This document shows, piece after piece, positions 9,014 through 17,242 of a DNA stretch of 64,000 bases (the stretch's first letter is position 1; every line of letters begins with the position of its first letter). The stretch is from the NCBI GenBank assembly GCA_934276735.1, contig CAKQTG010000002.1, forward strand, positions 310,001-374,000, given 5' to 3'. The notes below the pieces were generated by a model. The model saw only the letters and a list, made by a program, of their open reading frames with translations, was not told where the DNA came from and searched no databases. A program made the translations under genes and the position numbers. Source of the stretch: an uncultured Alphaproteobacteria bacterium. GTDB taxonomy: Bacteria > Pseudomonadota > Alphaproteobacteria > Rs-D84.

Positions 9014-9144
9014 ACCTGGATTCTGGGGTCAAGCCCCAGAATGACAAAGGCTGGACATAGATTTTATTTTATGAACATTGTTCACTTTTATATCGCAAGC
9101 CTTTTCTTAGGTGTCATTCTGGGGCTTGACCCCAGAATCCAGGT
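9014..9144. repeat. Inverted-repeat element, 33-base perfect arms
   Basis: Arms 9014-9046 and 9112-9144 are exact reverse complements (left arm begins ACCTGGATTCTGGGG). Each arm is itself a palindrome centred on TCAAG. The 65-base middle contains TGAACATTGTTCA (9072-9084). It has the form of a small non-autonomous repeat. Confidence 0.85.
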
Positions 9145-9171
9145 GATAATGTCGCACACAGTGCGTGCTTA

Positions 9172-9419
9172 TTGTCATTCCTGCGCAGGCAGGAATAGGG
9201 TCCAGGCAGTGCGAGCGATGCGAGCCGTGTCCGAGCAATTGCGGATTTTATTATTGGTGACTAATTGCCGAATTACGACCAACCAAGGGAACACAATGGA
9301 CCCCGGCCTGCACCGGGGTGACGCTGGTGTGTGGTTGGGCGCCATATTTTACGAACATTGTGCAACAATGAGCAAAAGTAATTTCTTAGGCCCTATTCCT
9401 GCCTGCGCAGGAATGACAA
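9172..9419. repeat. Inverted-repeat element, 29-base perfect arms, dRS3-like
   Basis: Arms 9172-9200 and 9391-9419 are exact reverse complements (left arm begins TTGTCATTCCTGCGCAGG). The same arms flank 55768-55943. The ATTCC-N-GGAAT core is like the dRS3 repeats of Neisseria and the palindromes of Rickettsia. Confidence 0.85.
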
Positions 9420-9517
9420 GTTTTTAAGTTCTCTATTCTAAAACTAAATCACTTTATCACTCTGTCACTTACTCACTTTATCATTGCTCTCTGCGCATTG
9501 CTCTCTGTAATTTGTAA

Positions 9518-9546
9518 TTGCCAAATGGGGCAAATTCGGCTACCGT
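9518..9546 (+). promoter_or_regulatory. Candidate recG promoter giving a leaderless mRNA
   Basis: TTGCCA (9518-9523), 17-base spacer, weak TACCGT (9541-9546), then exactly 7 bases to the ATG at 9554. There is no ribosome site. The spacing matches other start sites in the window. Confidence 0.4.
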
Positions 9547-9553
9547 TTGATAT

Positions 9554-11605
9554 ATGAATGCGGAACTGTTGGATTTTTTGAAAACCGACCTGCAATTCGT
9601 CAAGGGCGTGGGCCCCGTTCTGGCCGCGCGTTTTGACGATGTATTGGGCGGACGGCGCGTGCTGGATTTTATGCTGCATATCCCGGCATACATTCGCGCA
9701 CGCGGCGTTACCGAATGCGTGGCGGACGCAACGCCGGGCGAAACACTGATAATCCCGTTACAGGTAAAATCCCACCGTCGTGGTCGCACATTTCGCGGTC
9801 GCCGTATTCCGACCCAGATTATTTGCAATGACCGCACGGGTGGCACGGTCACGTTACAGTTTTTTAATACGCATTTCTTGGATTACTGGTTGGAAAAATT
9901 GCCGATTGGCGCGTGGCGTATGGTCAGCGGGAAACTGGAAAAATCCGCACGCCCCACAATCAATCATCCGGACTTTATCGAACCCATGGAAAATGCCGCA
10001 CGCATTCCGTCGATCCAGGCGATTTACCCATCTGGCGAGGGGTTGACCCAGAAAACATTTGCCGCCGTTCGGGACCAGATTTTTACCGCCCTGCCCGATA
10101 AATTGGCGGGCGAGACAGATGAAAACGTGCGCGAATTCTTTGATGCGATTGCGCATGTGCACTACCCAGAATCCAACGATGATTTAATGCCAAATGCCAA
10201 ATATATTGTGAAATTGGCGTATTGGGAATTACTGGCGCACCAGACCGCCATCGCAATCAGCCGGCGCAACCGCCGCGACCCGCGCAATCGACGCACTGTG
10301 CGCCCATTAAAATACAATCTAATGGATAAATTCCGTGCGATATTACCATTTGCATTGACTGGCGCACAACAGCGCACAATTGATGAAATTTTTGCCGATA
10401 TGGCGGCTCCAGTGCCAATGATGCGACTGGTTCAGGGTGATGTCGGCAGTGGAAAAACCATCGTTGCCATGGCGGCGGCGGTACGCATGGCAGAAATGGG
10501 CGGTCAGACGGCAATGCTGGCCCCGACAGATGCCTTGGCGTTGCAACACTATAATAAATTGAAACCTATGTGCGATAAAATCGGCATTGTGTGCGACATA
10601 TTGACCGGTCGGGACAAAGGCGCGGCGCGACGTGAAAAACTGATATCATTGCGTTCTGGGCGCACGCGACTGGTTATCGGAACGCATGCACTGTTTTCAG
10701 ACGATGTTGAATATCGCGATTTGGGATTGGTCATTGTGGACGAACAACACCGTTTTGGTGTCACCCAGCGCGAGGCCCTGCGTGCCAAAGGCACGAACCC
10801 AGATTTGGTGGCGTTGTCGGCGACACCGATTCCACGAACGTTGTCTATGACAATATATGGTGACATGGACGTATCTGTCATAAATGAAAAGCCTGCAGGC
10901 CGTCTGGCCATCAAGACAACAAAACTGCCGATTTCACGTATTGGCGACCTGGTTGCACGCATATCGGCACAAATTGCCACCGGGGCCAAGGTGTTTTGGG
11001 TTTGTCCCTTGGTCGAAGATAGCGAAGACGCACCCGCGGCCGCCGCTACCGCACGATATGAAGACTTAAAGAGATTTTTTCCAACTGCCGGCCTGGTTCA
11101 TGGTCAAATGGATAAAAAGCAGCGTGACGCCACAATGGCAAAATTTGCCGATGATAATTCTGATATGTCATTGCTGGTTGCCACCACTGTCATAGAGGTT
11201 GGCATTGACGTCCCACGCGCAACAATTATGGTGATTGAAAACGCCGAACGTTTCGGATTGGCCGCCCTGCACCAGTTGCGCGGTCGTGTCGGACGCGGCA
11301 ATACCCAATCGTATTGCGTGCTGTTATTTGGGAAAACAACGGAACACGGAATGCAACGCTTGGACGTATTGTGCGCAACCGACGACGGATTTGCAATCGC
11401 AGAACAAGATTTAATGATGCGTGGCACAGGTGAATTGATTGGCACACGTCAAAGCGGTTGGATAAACTATCACTTTGCTGATTGGCGCGAACATCGCGAC
11501 CTGTTCCGCATGGCGGCAAATGCCGCCCGTGACCAGGCCACCACTGACACCTGGGCACGTGATCTAATGTTTATATTTGACCGGGGGGCACAAATCAGTG
11601 CATAG
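9554..11605 (+). CDS. recG: ATP-dependent DNA helicase RecG
   Basis: 683 aa, full length. It remodels stalled replication forks and branch-migrates Holliday junctions. An N-terminal wedge/OB domain (about 1-230, with FVKGVGP near the start) is followed by the helicase core: Walker A GDVGSGKT at about 295-302, DEQH (VIVDEQHRFGV) at about 392-398, SATPIPRTL, and motif VI LHQLRGRVGRG near 580. The start has no Shine-Dalgarno and sits 7 bases after a possible -10 box. The next gene starts inside the last codons (8-base overlap), so the two are translationally linked. Confidence 0.96.
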   Translation: MNAELLDFLKTDLQFVKGVGPVLAARFDDVLGGRRVLDFMLHIPAYIRARGVTECVADATPGETLIIPLQVKSHRRGRTFRGRRIPTQIICNDRTGGTVTLQFFNTHFLDYWLEKLPIGAWRMVSGKLEKSARPTINHPDFIEPMENAARIPSIQAIYPSGEGLTQKTFAAVRDQIFTALPDKLAGETDENVREFFDAIAHVHYPESNDDLMPNAKYIVKLAYWELLAHQTAIAISRRNRRDPRNRRTVRPLKYNLMDKFRAILPFALTGAQQRTIDEIFADMAAPVPMMRLVQGDVGSGKTIVAMAAAVRMAEMGGQTAMLAPTDALALQHYNKLKPMCDKIGIVCDILTGRDKGAARREKLISLRSGRTRLVIGTHALFSDDVEYRDLGLVIVDEQHRFGVTQREALRAKGTNPDLVALSATPIPRTLSMTIYGDMDVSVINEKPAGRLAIKTTKLPISRIGDLVARISAQIATGAKVFWVCPLVEDSEDAPAAAATARYEDLKRFFPTAGLVHGQMDKKQRDATMAKFADDNSDMSLLVATTVIEVGIDVPRATIMVIENAERFGLAALHQLRGRVGRGNTQSYCVLLFGKTTEHGMQRLDVLCATDDGFAIAEQDLMMRGTGELIGTRQSGWINYHFADWREHRDLFRMAANAARDQATTDTWARDLMFIFDRGAQISA

Positions 11606-12896
11606 ACTATTTGCATTTTTATTATGCGCCTTATTGACAACGCCTGGGCACACAGCGTCACTAATAAACGACACAGAAATTGAACGATATCTGACTGAAT
11701 TGGTCACACCGATTGCCACTGCCGCTGATATTCCGGCAAAACGCCTGCGTGTGCATATTGTGCGCGATGATGATTTTAATGCGTTTGTTATGGGCGGTGA
11801 CGATGTTTATATTTATACCGGTCTGTTGATGCAAATCAAAACCCCCGACGCATTGCAGGCTGTTGTGGCGCACGAATTGGGGCATACCATCGGCGGTCAC
11901 ATGGCCCAAATGTCATCACGTATGACCGCAGAAATGCGTCGCGCAATGCTGATTCAGGCGTTGGGTATCGGCCTGATGGTGGCGGGCGGAAACCCCAGTC
12001 TGGGTGCAGGCGTCGTGGCGGGTTCCAGTGGTATCGCCACGCAATCCATGCTGGCATTTTCCCGTGACGAAGAACGCATTGCCGATAACCTGGGACTGGA
12101 TTTGATGGTGCGTGCCGAACAAAATCCAAACGGATTTATTACTGTATTTGAACAAATGCAGGAACAGACCGGTGTAATGGAATCACGTATAAACCCAACA
12201 CGAGTCAATCACCCTTTGACAGCGGAACGATTAAAAAACGTCCGTGACCGCATTGCAAAAATGAACTATACGCCAAAAAAACAGAACACCACACGCGACG
12301 CAAAATTTGAACTGGTGCGAGCCAAGTTGATTGGATATCTGGACACGCCGACGCGCGTAAATGAACTGTATCCATCGCGCGACAAACGTGACGCCGCAAT
12401 ATACGCACGCGCCATCGCCGCAATGCAAGCGGGCGACCTGGCCACGGCCCAGCGTGGAACCCAAACCCTGATTTCACGCGACGGACAAAATCCATATTTC
12501 TATGAATTGTTGGGCGACATCCAATATCAATTTGGTCATTATGACGATAGCGTCGTCGCATACGAACACTCGCTAAAACTGGCGGGCAACGCCCCCCAGA
12601 TTCAAACTGCATTGGCACTGGTATTAACCGAACGACGCAAACCTAATGATACCACGCGTGCTATTGAATTGTGCAAACGCGCTATACTGACCGATGCTGC
12701 GCCGCTAACATACTGGGTGTTAGCGCGTGCATATGGCGACGATGACCCTGGGCGTGCGGCATGGGCAACCGCCGAATACCATAATATGATTGGCAACACC
12801 AAGAACGCAAAAAAATACGCAAAACTAGCCCAGAAAAAATTAAAATCAACCGACGCCGAATATATAAAGTCTGGCGATATTTTGGCTGGAAAATAA
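11598..12896 (+). CDS. Periplasmic M48 metalloprotease with TPR tail, BepA-like
   Basis: 432 aa from a GTG at 11598, preceded by a GGGGGG run; a TTG at 11577 would add seven residues. A signal peptide covers about residues 1-22. The catalytic HELGH (VVAHELGHTIGGHMAQ) lies near residues 92-96, with the downstream EERIADNLGLDLM supplying the third zinc ligand. After about residue 235 the protein is helical with TPR-like units. This is the layout of BepA/YfgC, which tends outer-membrane protein assembly by BamA. bamA itself is 6 kb downstream. It overlaps the end of recG. Confidence 0.88.
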   Translation: MHRLFAFLLCALLTTPGHTASLINDTEIERYLTELVTPIATAADIPAKRLRVHIVRDDDFNAFVMGGDDVYIYTGLLMQIKTPDALQAVVAHELGHTIGGHMAQMSSRMTAEMRRAMLIQALGIGLMVAGGNPSLGAGVVAGSSGIATQSMLAFSRDEERIADNLGLDLMVRAEQNPNGFITVFEQMQEQTGVMESRINPTRVNHPLTAERLKNVRDRIAKMNYTPKKQNTTRDAKFELVRAKLIGYLDTPTRVNELYPSRDKRDAAIYARAIAAMQAGDLATAQRGTQTLISRDGQNPYFYELLGDIQYQFGHYDDSVVAYEHSLKLAGNAPQIQTALALVLTERRKPNDTTRAIELCKRAILTDAAPLTYWVLARAYGDDDPGRAAWATAEYHNMIGNTKNAKKYAKLAQKKLKSTDAEYIKSGDILAGK

Positions 12897-12911
12897 GTCC
12901 CATGTTTGTGG

Positions 12912-12941
12912 TTGACACCGGCACGCAAAAATTACTATTAT
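12912..12941 (+). promoter_or_regulatory. Promoter of the PKD/repeat surface protein
   Basis: Perfect TTGACA (12912-12917), 18-base spacer, TATTAT (12936-12941). Confidence 0.65.
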
Positions 12942-12979
12942 CCGATTGAAAATTGACACGAACCGTGGGGGACGGTTTC

Positions 12980-14572
12980 ATGTTACGTTACATGCGCCGT
13001 GTTTTATCGGCAATTTGTTGTGTTGCATTGATTATGGCGATGACAATCATTACATCGCCCGTGCCAGCAACCGCCGCGTCACCATCTGAACCAGTGACAT
13101 CTGTCACGACCAGCCCCGCTGTCAATGTGAACTATGTTCACGGTGCAATAAATTCATATTGGGGGATTGATATACCGCCCAACGCCGCCATCTCTGACAC
13201 CAAGAACGCCGTAAACATGAAATACTTGCTGGGCATGGTGGACATCGCGAATGCGCGCCTGGGGACAACAACATCATATGGCACGGGCGAATATGCAACG
13301 TCTGGTGCGGCATCACAGAACACGGCCAATACCGCAATAAAAACACTGATACGGCACAGTTATCCATTTACAATAACGACCACATCAACAAACAGTTTTT
13401 CGTTTAATATCAGTGCCAGCGGCCTGTTCTATATTGACTGGGGCGACGGCACCAAAATACAGCAAATCGTCAAAACCGATACCAATCCCCAAACAATCAG
13501 CCACACATACACGTCAACCGGTGCGCATACGATAAAAATGGGCGGCCGTGCGACCGGGTATTCTGCGTCGGCGGCAATCAGTTTTGCCCAAAACACCATG
13601 CTGGCCAAAATCAGTGGCAGTCTGGGGCGCATATTCATAACCCTGGGTGACGGCACACAGCCCAGTTTTTCGTCGGCATTTATGGGTTGCACCAATTTAT
13701 CTGGCAGCATACCGGCCGAATTATTCGCAGGTATATCGGGCGCGCCCCGCACATCTATGTTCGAAGATACGTTTAACGGGTGCGTGGGCCTGACTGGGGC
13801 GATTCCATCGGGGCTGTTTTCTGGCATAACCGGCGCACCAGCGACATTGATGTTCAAGCATACTTTCTATGGCTGCACGGGATTGACCAGTATTCCGTCC
13901 GGACTGTTTGCGGGGATTTCTGGCACCCCACAGAGCAGTATGTTCAACGGCACATTTTACGGTTGCACCGGACTGCGCGGGGCGGTGCCATCTGGGCTGT
14001 TTTCGGGCATTACCGGCGCGCCAGCATACGCAATGTTTCACGAAACGTTTTATGGATGTTCGGGTCTGACATCAATTCCAGCCAACCTGTTTGCAAGGGT
14101 ATCGGGCGCACCCGCAGGATTGATGTTTAAAAATACTTTTTATGGATGTAGTGGCCTGACCAGTATCCCGTCGGGACTCTTTGCCGGCATCAAAGGTGCA
14201 CCCGCCAGCAGTATGTTTAACAGCACATTTGCAAATTGCACGGGGCTGACCAGTATTCCATCGGGATTATTTGCCAGCGTCAACGGTGCGGCCGCCAGTG
14301 CGATGTATTACAGCACGTTTTCAGGGTGCACGAAACTCTCGGGTCAAATACCCGTGGGCGTGTTCGGCACCCTGTCGGGGTCCCCGGCCAGTTTGATGTT
14401 CAAACAGACATTTTCTGGGTGCAGTGGTCTGACCGGGCCATCGGCGCGCAATCCAAATGGCACATATTTGTATAATGTATTTTCCAGCGCAACCGCATCG
14501 CACGTTGGCTCGATGTATTACGGGGTCAAGAGCCTGTCTGACTATTCATCCATCCCCACCGCATGGAAATAG
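12980..14572 (+). CDS. Secreted or surface protein with PKD-like domain and BspA-like repeats
   Basis: 530 aa. The ATG at 12980 opens a signal peptide (about 1-32, ending PATAA). Residues about 120-190 contain IDWGDGT and HTYTSTGAHTI, the signature of a PKD/beta-sandwich fold. From about 195 to 510 there are roughly ten repeats of 27-29 residues with the pattern F-GC-GLT-SIPSGLFAGI-GAPASS-MF, resembling the BspA-type leucine-rich repeats of surface proteins. Such proteins usually bind host or biofilm ligands; that is inferred. Neighbouring repeats are near-identical in DNA over about 85 bases, so copy number can change by slippage or recombination. No sorting signal is visible. The gene is monocistronic with a strong promoter. 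Confidence 0.75.
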   Translation: MLRYMRRVLSAICCVALIMAMTIITSPVPATAASPSEPVTSVTTSPAVNVNYVHGAINSYWGIDIPPNAAISDTKNAVNMKYLLGMVDIANARLGTTTSYGTGEYATSGAASQNTANTAIKTLIRHSYPFTITTTSTNSFSFNISASGLFYIDWGDGTKIQQIVKTDTNPQTISHTYTSTGAHTIKMGGRATGYSASAAISFAQNTMLAKISGSLGRIFITLGDGTQPSFSSAFMGCTNLSGSIPAELFAGISGAPRTSMFEDTFNGCVGLTGAIPSGLFSGITGAPATLMFKHTFYGCTGLTSIPSGLFAGISGTPQSSMFNGTFYGCTGLRGAVPSGLFSGITGAPAYAMFHETFYGCSGLTSIPANLFARVSGAPAGLMFKNTFYGCSGLTSIPSGLFAGIKGAPASSMFNSTFANCTGLTSIPSGLFASVNGAAASAMYYSTFSGCTKLSGQIPVGVFGTLSGSPASLMFKQTFSGCSGLTGPSARNPNGTYLYNVFSSATASHVGSMYYGVKSLSDYSSIPTAWK

Positions 14573-14903
14573 TGATGTTTTCGTGTCATCCGGGCGGCTT
14601 TACTCGCCGGGGCGACACGTTATACACTTGCCACGCTTACCTGCACGCGAACCGCGGTTCGAATCCGGACCCGCCCAAGATTATTATAAATGCCCGCCTG
14701 AACGGCGGGCACAAATCGGCTGGCGGATAACCTCAATTGCTTCGCCACCTTGCAAAATCCACCTTCGTTAAAACTACGGTGGACCGGCGTGTTTCCGCCT
14801 TTTTGCTACGGCGCGCCACGGCTTTATTCGCCGGTTCGAATCCGGTGAGATACGACCGGTTTAATAAAAAACGCCAACCGTTTGGTTGACGTTTTTTATT
14901 AAA
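14573..14903 (-). repeat. tRNA-His-linked 3'-end repeat units with terminators (no gene)
   Basis: This region lies downstream of tRNA-His in the tRNA's direction. Order on the minus strand: terminator (14871-14892), about 140 bases containing a T-arm-like GGTTCGAATCC (14834-14844, on the opposite strand), a copy of the tRNA-His end GGTTATCCGCC (14722-14732), a second hairpin TGCCCGCC/GGCGGGCA (14691-14711), then a further segment with another GGTTCGAATCC and a TGGCAAG found also behind tRNA-Asp and tRNA-Glu. Short open frames here are not genes. Confidence 0.7.
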
Positions 14904-14981
14904 TGGGGCGGATAACCGGATTCGAACCGGCGACACCTGGTACCACAAACCAGTGCTCTAACCAACTGAGCTACATCCGCC
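14904..14981 (-). tRNA. tRNA-His (GTG), with encoded G-1 and CCA
   Basis: Cloverleaf on the minus strand: anticodon stem CTGGT/ACCAG around the loop TTGTGGT gives anticodon GTG. The T-arm is GCCGG-TTCGAAT-CCGGT. Counting back from CCA, the first G is an extra G-1 facing C73, the identity element of tRNA-His, so it is genome-encoded here. The 3' CCA is encoded. It is cotranscribed with tRNA-Ala 4 bases upstream. Confidence 0.95.
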
Positions 14982-14985
14982 ATAC

Positions 14986-15061
14986 TGGTGGAGCTGATCG
15001 GACTCGAACCGACGACCCCTTGCATGCCATGCAAGTGCTCTACCAACTGAGCTACAACCCC
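14986..15061 (-). tRNA. tRNA-Ala (GGC)
   Basis: 76 bases with encoded CCA. Anticodon stem CTTGC/GCAAG encloses ATGGCAT, giving anticodon GGC. The T-arm is GTCGG-TTCGAGT-CCGAT. It is the first gene of the Ala-His tRNA operon. Confidence 0.95.
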
Positions 15062-15073
15062 ATGCGAAGCCTT

Positions 15074-15102
15074 ATTTTATATTTCTTCTTGCCAAATGTC
15101 AA
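15074..15102 (-). promoter_or_regulatory. Promoter of the tRNA-Ala/tRNA-His operon
   Basis: On the minus strand TTGACA (15102-15097), 17-base spacer, TAAAAT (15079-15074). Transcription should start about 5 bases before tRNA-Ala. It is divergent from frr. Confidence 0.7.
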
Positions 15103-15142
15103 ATCAATTTGCTAACCTTTTTACACAAGAAGGAGATTTAAT

Positions 15143-15703
15143 ATGGATTATCAAGCATTGAAATCAGAAGTGGAACAGAAAACTCAGCAAACACTGGACG
15201 TTTTGTCGGGCGAATATGCTGGTTTGCGCACGGGGCGTGCGTCGGTGCACCTGTTGGACGGTGTGCGTGTACCAGTATATGGTTCTGATATGCCGTTGAA
15301 CCAGGTCGCGACCGTCGCAACCCCAGACAACCAGACACTAAGCGTTACCGTGTGGGACATCAATAACGCGGGCGCGGTTGAAAAAGCAATTCGCGATTCG
15401 GGTTTGGGTCTGAATCCAAACACGGCGGGCGGCGTTATCCGTCTGAATTTGCCACCATTGACCGAAGAACGTCGTCGCGAACTGACCAAGGTTGCCGGTA
15501 AATACGCCGAAGAAGCCAAGATTTCTATGCGTAATATTCGCCAGGACGCGATGGGCAAAATCAAACGCGCCGTCACCGATAAAGAAATTTCCGAAGATGA
15601 CCAGCACAAATTCGAAGATGATTTGCAAAAGGTGTTTGATATGCGTGCCGGCCAGGTTGACGCATTGGCAAAACAAAAGGAAGCGGACATTATGTCTGTC
15701 TAG
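15143..15703 (+). CDS. frr: Ribosome recycling factor
   Basis: 186 aa, standard length. With EF-G it splits post-termination ribosomes. Visible family signatures are LRTGRASVHLLDGV near residue 30, the PLNQVATVATPDNQTL hinge region, and the Arg-rich helix RRRELTKVAGKYAEEAKISMRNIR near residue 125 that contacts rRNA. AAGGAG stands 8 bases before the ATG. It is the first gene of the frr-uppS-cdsA-rseP-bamA run; pyrH and tsf, often upstream in alphaproteobacteria, are absent here. Confidence 0.97.
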   Translation: MDYQALKSEVEQKTQQTLDVLSGEYAGLRTGRASVHLLDGVRVPVYGSDMPLNQVATVATPDNQTLSVTVWDINNAGAVEKAIRDSGLGLNPNTAGGVIRLNLPPLTEERRRELTKVAGKYAEEAKISMRNIRQDAMGKIKRAVTDKEISEDDQHKFEDDLQKVFDMRAGQVDALAKQKEADIMSV

Positions 15704-15780
15704 GTCGCACGTGACGGGGGATTGTTATCACAACGCAAAAGCAAAAAATTCATTACAACAATAAAATATCGGATAGAAAA

Positions 15781-16539
15781 ATGTTTAAATTCCTGAAAAA
15801 GAAAACCGCACCAGTCACAGAAACCGCCAAAATTCCCCAGCATATCGCATTTATTTGCGATGGTAATCGCCGCTGGGCCGAGGCACGCGGATTGCCACCA
15901 TTGATGGGTCACAAGGCTGGTATTTCTAACTTTGAAAACCTGGTTGACTGGTATATCGCGCGTGGCGTGTCGACTGTTACGTTCTTTCTGTTTTCAACCG
16001 AAAACTGGAACAGAACCAAGGAAGAAGTCGATTTCTTGATGGATTTGTTCTATACCGAATTGCACAAAAATATGAAACATGCGTTGGAAAAAAATCTGCG
16101 CTATCGTGTGATTGGGTCGCGGGATCGCCTGCCAAAACGGTTGGCAAATATGTGCGATAAACTGGAACAGGCGTCGGCCGAAAACACCGGCGGAACGGTT
16201 GTGTTTGCACTGAACTATGGTGGCCAAGACGAAATCGTTGCCGCGGTCAATGCCGCAATTGAAAACGGTGAACCGGTTACGCGCGAAACATTTGAAACGT
16301 TCCTGGACACGGGCGAATTGTTGCCGATTGATTTGATGGTCCGCACCAGCAATGAATTCAGAATTTCTAATTTCTTGTTATGGAAATTGGCATATGCCGA
16401 ATTGATGTTCGTCCCAGAACACTGGCCTGATTTGGTCAAAGACGAAAAAATGTGGCAACGCACATTGGACGAATACGCACACCGCAATCGCAGATTTGGT
16501 GGCGGGAAAAAGGCAAACTATTCCGGCAAGAAAAAATAA
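15781..16539 (+). CDS. uppS: Undecaprenyl diphosphate synthase (isoprenyl transferase)
   Basis: 252 aa. It makes the C55 lipid carrier for peptidoglycan and LPS. The catalytic loop IAFICDGNRRW places the essential Asp near residue 26; the usual sequence is MDGNGRW, so Cys and Arg replace Met and Gly. It also has STVTFFLFSTENWNR and the C-terminal DLMVRTSNEFRISNFLLW, where families normally have RTSGE-RISNFLLW, so Asn replaces Gly. The first 15 residues are basic. It sits 77 bases after frr and 31 before cdsA, in one operon. Confidence 0.93.
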   Translation: MFKFLKKKTAPVTETAKIPQHIAFICDGNRRWAEARGLPPLMGHKAGISNFENLVDWYIARGVSTVTFFLFSTENWNRTKEEVDFLMDLFYTELHKNMKHALEKNLRYRVIGSRDRLPKRLANMCDKLEQASAENTGGTVVFALNYGGQDEIVAAVNAAIENGEPVTRETFETFLDTGELLPIDLMVRTSNEFRISNFLLWKLAYAELMFVPEHWPDLVKDEKMWQRTLDEYAHRNRRFGGGKKANYSGKKK

Positions 16540-16570
16540 GTAACACAAAAAAACCTTAGGGATGCATGTC

Positions 16571-17221
16571 ATGTCAAACACAAAACAGAGAATCATTGTT
16601 GGTGGCGTAATGGCATTGGTTGCCGTTGCCGCTGCGGTTGGTGAATATTTCGGATTCCATACCGTTCGGTATTTGGCGATCTTGGTCGCATTGGGTATGA
16701 TTGTTGAAATGATTTTGGCAACCATCCGCACCCCGCACGACCAGTTGATGCAAAATAAAAACTGGCTGGTGTGTGGTGGATTCTTGGTATGGCTGTTTGT
16801 TGTGTTGGCGGCGGCCAGTTCGGTTGGCACACGCCCGTGGATTATGCTGTTGCTGCTGTTGATTATCAGTGGGGCCGATATTGGCGCATGGTTCTTTGGC
16901 CGGTTATTCGGTGGTGACAAGATGTGGGAACGCTTGTCAGAACACAAAACCTGGGCCGGCCAGATTGCAGGCATTTTATGCGGGACATTTATGTCGATTA
17001 TGTATGGTTTACTGGGAACAGATATGTTTATGCCACAACTGATGTGGATTGGTATCAGTGTTGCCCTGCTTAGCCAATATGGTGATCTGACCGCCAGTTG
17101 GGTAAAACGTCGCCTGGGGATAAAAGATTTTGGCCACGTCTTGCCGGGACATGGCGGAATTTTGGACCGCTTTGATGGATGGATTTATGCACTGGTTTTG
17201 GTTTGGCTGGTTACAATGTAA
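16571..17221 (+). CDS. cdsA: Phosphatidate cytidylyltransferase
   Basis: 216 aa. A membrane enzyme that makes CDP-diacylglycerol for all phospholipids. Five or six membrane segments are visible. The C-terminal block SQYGDLTASWVKRRLGIKD followed by PGHGGILDRFDG (about 175-205) is the CTP-transferase family signature. I prefer the ATG at 16571 because TTAGGGA lies about 9 bases upstream; the ATG at 16562 would touch that site. It is slightly short for the family, mostly at the N-terminus. Confidence 0.93.
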   Translation: MSNTKQRIIVGGVMALVAVAAAVGEYFGFHTVRYLAILVALGMIVEMILATIRTPHDQLMQNKNWLVCGGFLVWLFVVLAAASSVGTRPWIMLLLLLIISGADIGAWFFGRLFGGDKMWERLSEHKTWAGQIAGILCGTFMSIMYGLLGTDMFMPQLMWIGISVALLSQYGDLTASWVKRRLGIKDFGHVLPGHGGILDRFDGWIYALVLVWLVTM

Positions 17222-17242
17222 GGGTTACTGGGGGTTGTTGGC

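Larger units (their letters stand above)
8964..9513. repeat. Composite palindrome region A (no gene)
   Basis: About 550 bases without a credible gene; the open frame at 9011-9427 is built from repeats. It contains AGAGAGCA-type tandem motifs at both ends, two perfect inverted-repeat elements (9014-9144 and 9172-9419), and a GGACCCCGGCCTGCACCGG palindrome near 9299. Its right half (about 9390-9510) is the reverse complement, with substitutions, of 55690-55797. The block 9049-9084 recurs at 55945-55980. Confidence 0.85.

Noticed and set aside
9011..9427. 138-codon open frame between rne and recG
   Set aside because: Composed of inverted repeats and palindromes; no ribosome site and no protein-like composition.
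13700..14460. Regular repeats in the surface protein gene considered as a CRISPR array
   Set aside because: The repeats are about 85 bases, in frame, coding, and not separated by unique spacers. No cas genes are seen anywhere in the window.
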